From: Deltaproteobacteria bacterium
Lineage (GTDB): Bacteria > Desulfobacterota > Dissulfuribacteria > Dissulfuribacterales > QOAL01
DNA: 64,000 bases
Direction: 5' to 3'
Assembly: GCA_026995935.1 (NCBI GenBank)
Contig: JALWNK010000067.1
Coordinates: 19,309 to 83,308, forward strand
Program-made: the position numbers and the translations under genes
Notes under the pieces: model-generated
Database searches by the model: none
Seen by the model: the letters and a program-made list of their open reading frames with translations, nothing else
What the model was told of the DNA's origin: nothing
Shown here: positions 59,017 through 64,000 of the stretch, one piece after another
Layout of the letters: the number at the start of each line of letters is the position of its first letter
Position numbering within the stretch: position 1 is the first letter of the stretch

Positions 59017-59930
59017 TTTTCTACCTCCCGGATATCCAGGTTTTTCCATTTCTCAGGACGAGTCTTGAGGAGTATTTTTAGGGCACGCTCGTTCCACAGA
59101 AGTTTGACCTTTGGTGGTGTTAAAATGCAAATGTGCTCCCTGACCAGTTTTTCAACGAGTCTTGCTGCCCGCCGACCCACCTCTTCGTAGTCGATTATGA
59201 AGGAAAGAAGGGCCCCTGTTTCATAAAAGAAGCGATTGAAACCACAGACGGCAACACCCTTTAAAAGGGCTGTCTTTGTGATATGGGAGACGATTTTTTC
59301 AGAAATAACGACAGAATCAGGGATGAACAGGATTATATCTATTTGATTTAGAACCGGTTCAAGCCTTTCCATTATCTGGGAGGGGCCTTGCACTTCAAGG
59401 GGTACAAGGGTCAGCCTCTTTTCTTTTGCATCTTTTAAGGCCCCTTGTATTAACTCTCCATTCTCTGACTTGTTGTAAATTATGGCCACCTTCTTGCCAG
59501 GGCCAAGTTTTTCTCGGATGATCTTCAATTGAAAGGAAATTGGGATTCTGAGATCTATGCCGCACAGGGTGTGGTTTCCAACCAGTTTTTCAGGGTCAAG
59601 GGCCATTATTGCAAGCTTGTTGGGTATGGCGCTGCCGAAGTGGTAGAGCAGCCTTATTGCCTCGGGTCCTATGGCCACGCAGGTCTGGAAACGTCTGCTC
59701 CGGGCGTAGTGCCTGGCAAGCTCGTAATTTTCGCTAAGGTCAAATACCTGGTAGTCGAAATCCAATTCGTCTTCCATACCGTGCAGTGCCTGCAGGTAAG
59801 GACGGATCTTTGAAGAAAGGAAGATGCCAATAGGTGGTTCACTGGCAGGGACGTGTCTTGATACCAGGCAGTCCCCCAGACTGAAGACCAGCACGAGCAA
59901 AAAAACGATCAGCCGATGGTGCCTACCCAT
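59013..59930 (-). CDS. ABC-type substrate-binding protein (ABC_sub_bind-like), exported
   Basis: Signal peptide; GPGKKVAIIYNKSENGELIQGALKDAKEKRLTLVPLEVQGPSQI; PDSVVISEKIVSHI; DYEEVGRRAARLVEKLV. Confidence 0.8.
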   Translation of the reverse strand: MGRHHRLIVFLLVLVFSLGDCLVSRHVPASEPPIGIFLSSKIRPYLQALHGMEDELDFDYQVFDLSENYELARHYARSRRFQTCVAIGPEAIRLLYHFGSAIPNKLAIMALDPEKLVGNHTLCGIDLRIPISFQLKIIREKLGPGKKVAIIYNKSENGELIQGALKDAKEKRLTLVPLEVQGPSQIMERLEPVLNQIDIILFIPDSVVISEKIVSHITKTALLKGVAVCGFNRFFYETGALLSFIIDYEEVGRRAARLVEKLVREHICILTPPKVKLLWNERALKILLKTRPEKWKNLDIREVEK

Positions 59931-60672
59931 TTTTTACAGCCCAAAGAATCTGCCTCAAAAATCCCCGCACCGTCTTTACATCCCTTGCCGTAAGTTCCTT
60001 GTTACTGAAAAATCTCCTGGCATTCTGGATCCAGTAAGAAGGCGTCTGTTTGTCATAAAGGCCAATGGCCTCAAAGACCTGCTCAAGATGAGAAAACATG
60101 CCCTCCCTTTCTCTTGCCGTAGCAAGCCTGGGCATTTGGATATGTCTCCTGTCTCCCGAGGCAAGCATTATCTCGTAACAGATGATCATGACGCTTTGGG
60201 CAAGGTTTAGGGAGGAAAAATCCGCAGTGGGAATGGAAACAACCCAGTTACAAAGGTTCAATTCACTGTTTGAAAGCCCCCATTTTTCAGACCCAAACAC
60301 AATGCCTATTTTAACGCTTGAAGGGTAGGTTACCACCTTTTGGGCAATGGTCCTGGGTGTGTGGGTAGGCCTTCTTTTTCTTCCGGTTCTTGCAGTAGTT
60401 CCTGCAAGAAGGTTAAGGTCAGAAACTGCATCATCAAGCCGGTCAAAATGAGTTGCTGCGTCTATGATGTCTGAAGCCTCGTGGGTTGCCATTTTCAGGA
60501 TTTTTTCTTCGTTCCAGTTTTGAGGCTTTACTATTCTAAGGTGAGAAAGGCCCATGTTCTTGAGGCATCTTGCCGAGGCACCTATATTTTCCGGGTAACG
60601 AGGTTCGTTAAGGATTATTACTATGTTATTCAAATCCTTGACCATAGATTCCCTAATCTTTAGTAAAGACAA
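59923..60672 (-). CDS. TrmJ-like tRNA/rRNA 2'-O-methyltransferase (SPOUT)
   Basis: IILNEPRYPENIGASARCLKNMGLSHLRIV; IGIVFGSEKWGLSNSELNLCNWVVSIPT; SLNLAQSVMIICYE. Confidence 0.92.
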   Translation of the reverse strand: MSLLKIRESMVKDLNNIVIILNEPRYPENIGASARCLKNMGLSHLRIVKPQNWNEEKILKMATHEASDIIDAATHFDRLDDAVSDLNLLAGTTARTGRKRRPTHTPRTIAQKVVTYPSSVKIGIVFGSEKWGLSNSELNLCNWVVSIPTADFSSLNLAQSVMIICYEIMLASGDRRHIQMPRLATAREREGMFSHLEQVFEAIGLYDKQTPSYWIQNARRFFSNKELTARDVKTVRGFLRQILWAVKNG

Positions 60673-60712
60673 GGGCCAAAAGCAACAGAAACGGCCATAT
60701 CAAAAATAAAGG

Positions 60713-61567
60713 ATGAAGAAAATAGTTGCGTTACTATCCCTGACAGCTCTTTTGGCCATTTTTCTGTACGGCTGGCTGATAGAGCCTCAAAGGGTGACTG
60801 TCAAATATGTGAGAATTTCAGACAGCAATCTCTACAACGCCTGGGGCGGGCTCAGAATAGTCCACATATCAGATATTCATCTTACAAGGCTTGGAAGCAG
60901 GGAGGAACGCATTATTCGAATAATTAACGGCCTTGAACCAGACCTTGTATGTGTGACCGGAGATCTTGGCCAGTGGGGAGCAACAACTACCCAGGTGATA
61001 AGGTTTTTAAACAGTTTGAAGGGCAAATATGGGGTCTTTGTGGTCCTTGGGGATTCTGACATGAGTTCAGGCCCCCAAAGGTGCTTTTATTGTCATGAAA
61101 ACAATAACATACACAGGCTCAGGAAGAGGCCAAACTTTTTAAGGGATCAGTGTATCCTTATTAATCTGGAAGAAGGCCGCAGGATGAACCTTTGTGGAAT
61201 AGATCCTTCCACAGGCGATGACGAAGAGGGTATGGATCATTTCTGGAAGGAGGTATCCGAAAAAGGCCTTCTTAAAAAAGGCCCCATTCTGGTTATAAGT
61301 CACTTTTCAAGATACTGGTCAAAACTTCCTGAAAACACGAGGCTTCTGTGGCTTTCTGGAAACACCCATGGGGGTCAGGTCCTTATCCCTGAGTGGCTAA
61401 GGCCTTATCTGTTTTCCGGAAAAGACTGGAGGCATCTTTCCGGCCTTTTTGGTTCAGGAAAGGGTAAGTGGCTCTACGTGAATCAAGGTCTTGGAACAAC
61501 TGAGGGGTTCCCCGTGAGAATTGGGGTTCCACCTGAGATAACAGTAATCCATATAACAAAGAAGTAG
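60713..61567 (+). CDS. membrane-anchored metallophosphoesterase
   Basis: LRIVHISDIHLTRLG, PDLVCVTGDLGQWG, WLSGNTHGGQVLIP. Confidence 0.9.
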   Translation: MKKIVALLSLTALLAIFLYGWLIEPQRVTVKYVRISDSNLYNAWGGLRIVHISDIHLTRLGSREERIIRIINGLEPDLVCVTGDLGQWGATTTQVIRFLNSLKGKYGVFVVLGDSDMSSGPQRCFYCHENNNIHRLRKRPNFLRDQCILINLEEGRRMNLCGIDPSTGDDEEGMDHFWKEVSEKGLLKKGPILVISHFSRYWSKLPENTRLLWLSGNTHGGQVLIPEWLRPYLFSGKDWRHLSGLFGSGKGKWLYVNQGLGTTEGFPVRIGVPPEITVIHITKK

Positions 61568-61570
61568 CTT

Positions 61571-61605
61571 GAAAAAAGAAAGGGCCCTGGCTTACACCAG
61601 GGCCC
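61571..61605 (-). terminator. intrinsic terminator of the 61634-63766 gene
   Basis: minus strand GGGCCCTGG-TGTAAG-CCAGGGCCC followed by TTTCTTTTTT. Confidence 0.75.
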
Positions 61606-61633
61606 CTGCTTGTAAGAGAAGAGGAGGGTTCTC

Positions 61634-63766
61634 TTATTTTGATATGATCATGGTTCCATCATTGGCGTTTGTGCTTATGTGGAAGTATTTAAGAAATGAC
61701 ATACCCAGGAGAGGAGTTTTTATTGCTCCATTGTTTGTACTGTTGGCAGAGTCATCTGGGATAAAGGCTTCCACGTTTTTATGTTTCAATACCCCTTCAA
61801 CCTCTATATCTACAAGGCATACATGGCCTCCAACAGAACCTCCGATACCAGCACCGGTTGCGTTGGTACACAGTTCCTGGGAAAGGGTGCCGTTTTCATC
61901 CAAAAGCCCGTAATCTCTTGCGTAATCTGGACTTAGAAATACAATTTCAGCGCCAGTGTCAACTATGAACGGAGTGGCTATACCGTTGACCTTCCCTGCA
62001 ACCTTGTAGCAGTTACAGTTGGGATCGAGAGGGACAACCACATCTTCCGTAATGGCAATAAAGTGTTCTGGTACCGACCAACTCCGGTCGCCAACTGCTC
62101 TGTATTGCCACTGACCCTCTATTCTACCAGCGGACTTTACGTCATATTTGTCGATTCTGTATAGGTACTCAAATGGTCCCCAAATAGTATTTTCGGTAAA
62201 ATAGATTTCGTATTTACCTGGGCGTATGCAGTTGTCTATAAGTACCCTTTGGCCCTGAATGGTGAACTGGTTACATACCTGGTCAGACGTGTTTGCATAT
62301 TTTACCGCAAGCACTGTCTGTCCTTTTGGAGTGAGCCATACACCGCTAAGCTTTCCACGCTCCTCATTCAGGTTTAAGGGATAAACAATGCCAGTGGCAT
62401 CATCTATGTATGTGGTGGTTTCTCCGCCGTACTCCTCGGTTACAACCCACCTGCCCTTGAGGGGGGTGATGTGAAGCACATAATAGAGGAGCTCTCGCCA
62501 AGAACTGTAGTTCTGAATGTCTGTAGGGTCTCCGACAACGGCCCTTATTATCCAGTCTCCTTCCAGCCCAATGAGCCTTATTCCACCACCAAAGGGGACG
62601 GGAATAAACGCCCTTATGTCCGGGAAATCTCCAGACATTCCCACATTGGTTTCCTTATAAGGAATGGGTGTGAATTCAGCAAGATACTGATTTACTGTTT
62701 GAGAAGTTATATTATTTGGATCAGTATTATCATTACTATAGGGCAATGCAATGGGAGTATTCTGAATATCCCGCGCATAATAGAGGTTTTCGGCTCCTGG
62801 CACCGGATGACCCCACTTGCTGAAAAGATCAAACTGCGGCTTGCCATTTATCCAGCGATAGGCGAACACCTGGCCTGGAGACAGGGATGGATGCTCTGCA
62901 AGTATGTAAAGGGCACCCTTTGTATCTGTTGAAACAGGGACATTGAGTGTTAAATCCATCCAGTCGGTTGTAGCAACCTTTTCCTCAGCAGCATATCTAA
63001 GGGAATTAACGTATACCTCCACAGGTATCCACCAGGTGGACATCTGTTGTTTTATCTCATGTTCATAATCTCCAAGTATCAGCCCTTTTTCAGACTCGAT
63101 TTGCTGCCACCAATCTGAGAGCGTTGCCGTAATATGTTTTTTTATTTCGTCATCCACGTAGCTGCGCATATAGGTGGAATTGTCGCCGTGGACACTAGGG
63201 TCGTGGATAGTGGTGGTTACCTGTATCCACCCTTTTTTTACAATGGGTTTGCCATTAAAGATGGCTGTGCCATCTAATAGCTTGTTCACATCCACAGTCA
63301 CGGTGAAAGTGCCGTTTCCATTGGCAGAATCAACAACAACACCGGCCGGCTGACCGTTTATGTCTATCCACTGTTCAGTAGGGGCTGCGATCCAGCAAAA
63401 GTCCAGGGTTTCAGGCCAGACGATAGTGTGAGCAGAAAGATCATCACTGCGCGGAATGGTTCCATTTACCGTGCCATTTGCATCGTATGTGAATTCTTCC
63501 ATTTTCTCTGTGGTACAATTTCCGTCAATGCAGTTTGGCAGTGCGAATCCGGTAAGACGGATTGTAATGGGCTTGGGATTGTCCAGCTGCTCCTGATTCA
63601 CATAGAACTGGAGGCTTGTTGGCGATATTACCAGGCGCCCCGTTTTAGTGGTGCTGCACACTTGATTGTAAGGACTTGCCGTGCTGTCCTCCGACCATGC
63701 CGGAGAAGACAGCACAAGGCTTAAGCCGAGTATTGTTACAATGAGTGGGATGATTCTTCCCTTCAT
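61634..63766 (-). CDS. large secreted protein with C-terminal retropepsin-like aspartyl protease domain
   Basis: Signal peptide IIPLIVTILGLSLVLSSPAWS; VNGIATPFIVDTGAEIVFLSPDYARDYGL and LLGMSFLKYFHI (clan AA signature). Confidence 0.75.
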   Translation of the reverse strand: MKGRIIPLIVTILGLSLVLSSPAWSEDSTASPYNQVCSTTKTGRLVISPTSLQFYVNQEQLDNPKPITIRLTGFALPNCIDGNCTTEKMEEFTYDANGTVNGTIPRSDDLSAHTIVWPETLDFCWIAAPTEQWIDINGQPAGVVVDSANGNGTFTVTVDVNKLLDGTAIFNGKPIVKKGWIQVTTTIHDPSVHGDNSTYMRSYVDDEIKKHITATLSDWWQQIESEKGLILGDYEHEIKQQMSTWWIPVEVYVNSLRYAAEEKVATTDWMDLTLNVPVSTDTKGALYILAEHPSLSPGQVFAYRWINGKPQFDLFSKWGHPVPGAENLYYARDIQNTPIALPYSNDNTDPNNITSQTVNQYLAEFTPIPYKETNVGMSGDFPDIRAFIPVPFGGGIRLIGLEGDWIIRAVVGDPTDIQNYSSWRELLYYVLHITPLKGRWVVTEEYGGETTTYIDDATGIVYPLNLNEERGKLSGVWLTPKGQTVLAVKYANTSDQVCNQFTIQGQRVLIDNCIRPGKYEIYFTENTIWGPFEYLYRIDKYDVKSAGRIEGQWQYRAVGDRSWSVPEHFIAITEDVVVPLDPNCNCYKVAGKVNGIATPFIVDTGAEIVFLSPDYARDYGLLDENGTLSQELCTNATGAGIGGSVGGHVCLVDIEVEGVLKHKNVEAFIPDDSANSTNNGAIKTPLLGMSFLKYFHISTNANDGTMIISK

Positions 63767-63787
63767 GATATCCTCCTGTCTTCTGAA

Positions 63788-63997
63788 CTAAGATCCCAGG
63801 TTTTCTGGGCTGGCTGGTTCCTTAATTATCTCCATGCCTTCTTCCTGGACATTGTGTCCACGTACTGAGGTTTTGGCTCTCGGGGCCATGCTCTGGCATT
63901 CATTTTGGGCCACTGCCTGTGCCGCCTGGGAACACTTCGGGCACATGGCCAGTGTGTTGGTTAGGTCCTGGAGAAGCGTCCTGGCCGCCTCTTCCAC
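63788..63997 (-). CDS. small hypothetical ORF with CPKC motif, possibly truncated by window edge
   Basis: Open frame directly upstream of the retropepsin-like gene on the same strand; no recognised family. Confidence 0.3.
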   Translation of the reverse strand: MEEAARTLLQDLTNTLAMCPKCSQAAQAVAQNECQSMAPRAKTSVRGHNVQEEGMEIIKEPASPENLGS

Positions 63998-64000
63998 TGC

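Noticed and set aside
1-64000. CRISPR arrays, intact transposases, integrases, prophage genes
   Set aside because: No regularly spaced direct repeats and no recognisable transposase/integrase ORF seen.

Overview
This 64 kb window looks like a Desulfobacterota (dissimilatory sulfur-metabolising) chromosome. That is inferred from gene content; no database search was possible. From left to right it holds: (i) a minus-strand polysaccharide/glycosyltransferase cluster; (ii) a homocysteine methyltransferase/MTHFR fusion followed by a polyferredoxin-TorD-formate dehydrogenase operon, whose catalytic subunit is split in the ORF track by an in-frame TGA that reads as selenocysteine; (iii) a DUF1343/NamZ-like gene, MoaE, an aldehyde:ferredoxin oxidoreductase and its ferredoxin; (iv) a CDF transporter with a NifX-like tail, a structured intergenic repeat, and a DUF4143-type ATPase broken by two frameshifts; (v) greA, a 12-heme cytochrome, a patatin, tRNA-Leu(CAG), ribF and an exosortase-H pair; (vi) the core sulfur respiration locus: ferredoxin, DsrN-like CbiA, B12-radical SAM/TPR, RsbRD-like protein, dsrMKJOP, TPR and HEAT/TPR proteins, YkgJ proteins, dsrABD; (vii) glyQS, glgC, thiC, thiD, Mn-type pyrophosphatase; (viii) a periplasmic-binding-protein/histidine kinase/sigma54 regulator/TonB-receptor operon, a TrmJ-like methyltransferase, a phosphoesterase and a secreted retropepsin-like protein. 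The two most interesting observations are an unannotated 67-aa dual-CXXC candidate selenoprotein on the minus strand just after dsrP (38161-38364), and a palindrome TGAAT-N4-ATTCA that I found only three times by eye, next to dsrMKJOP, upstream of dsrAB and upstream of the pyrophosphatase gene.
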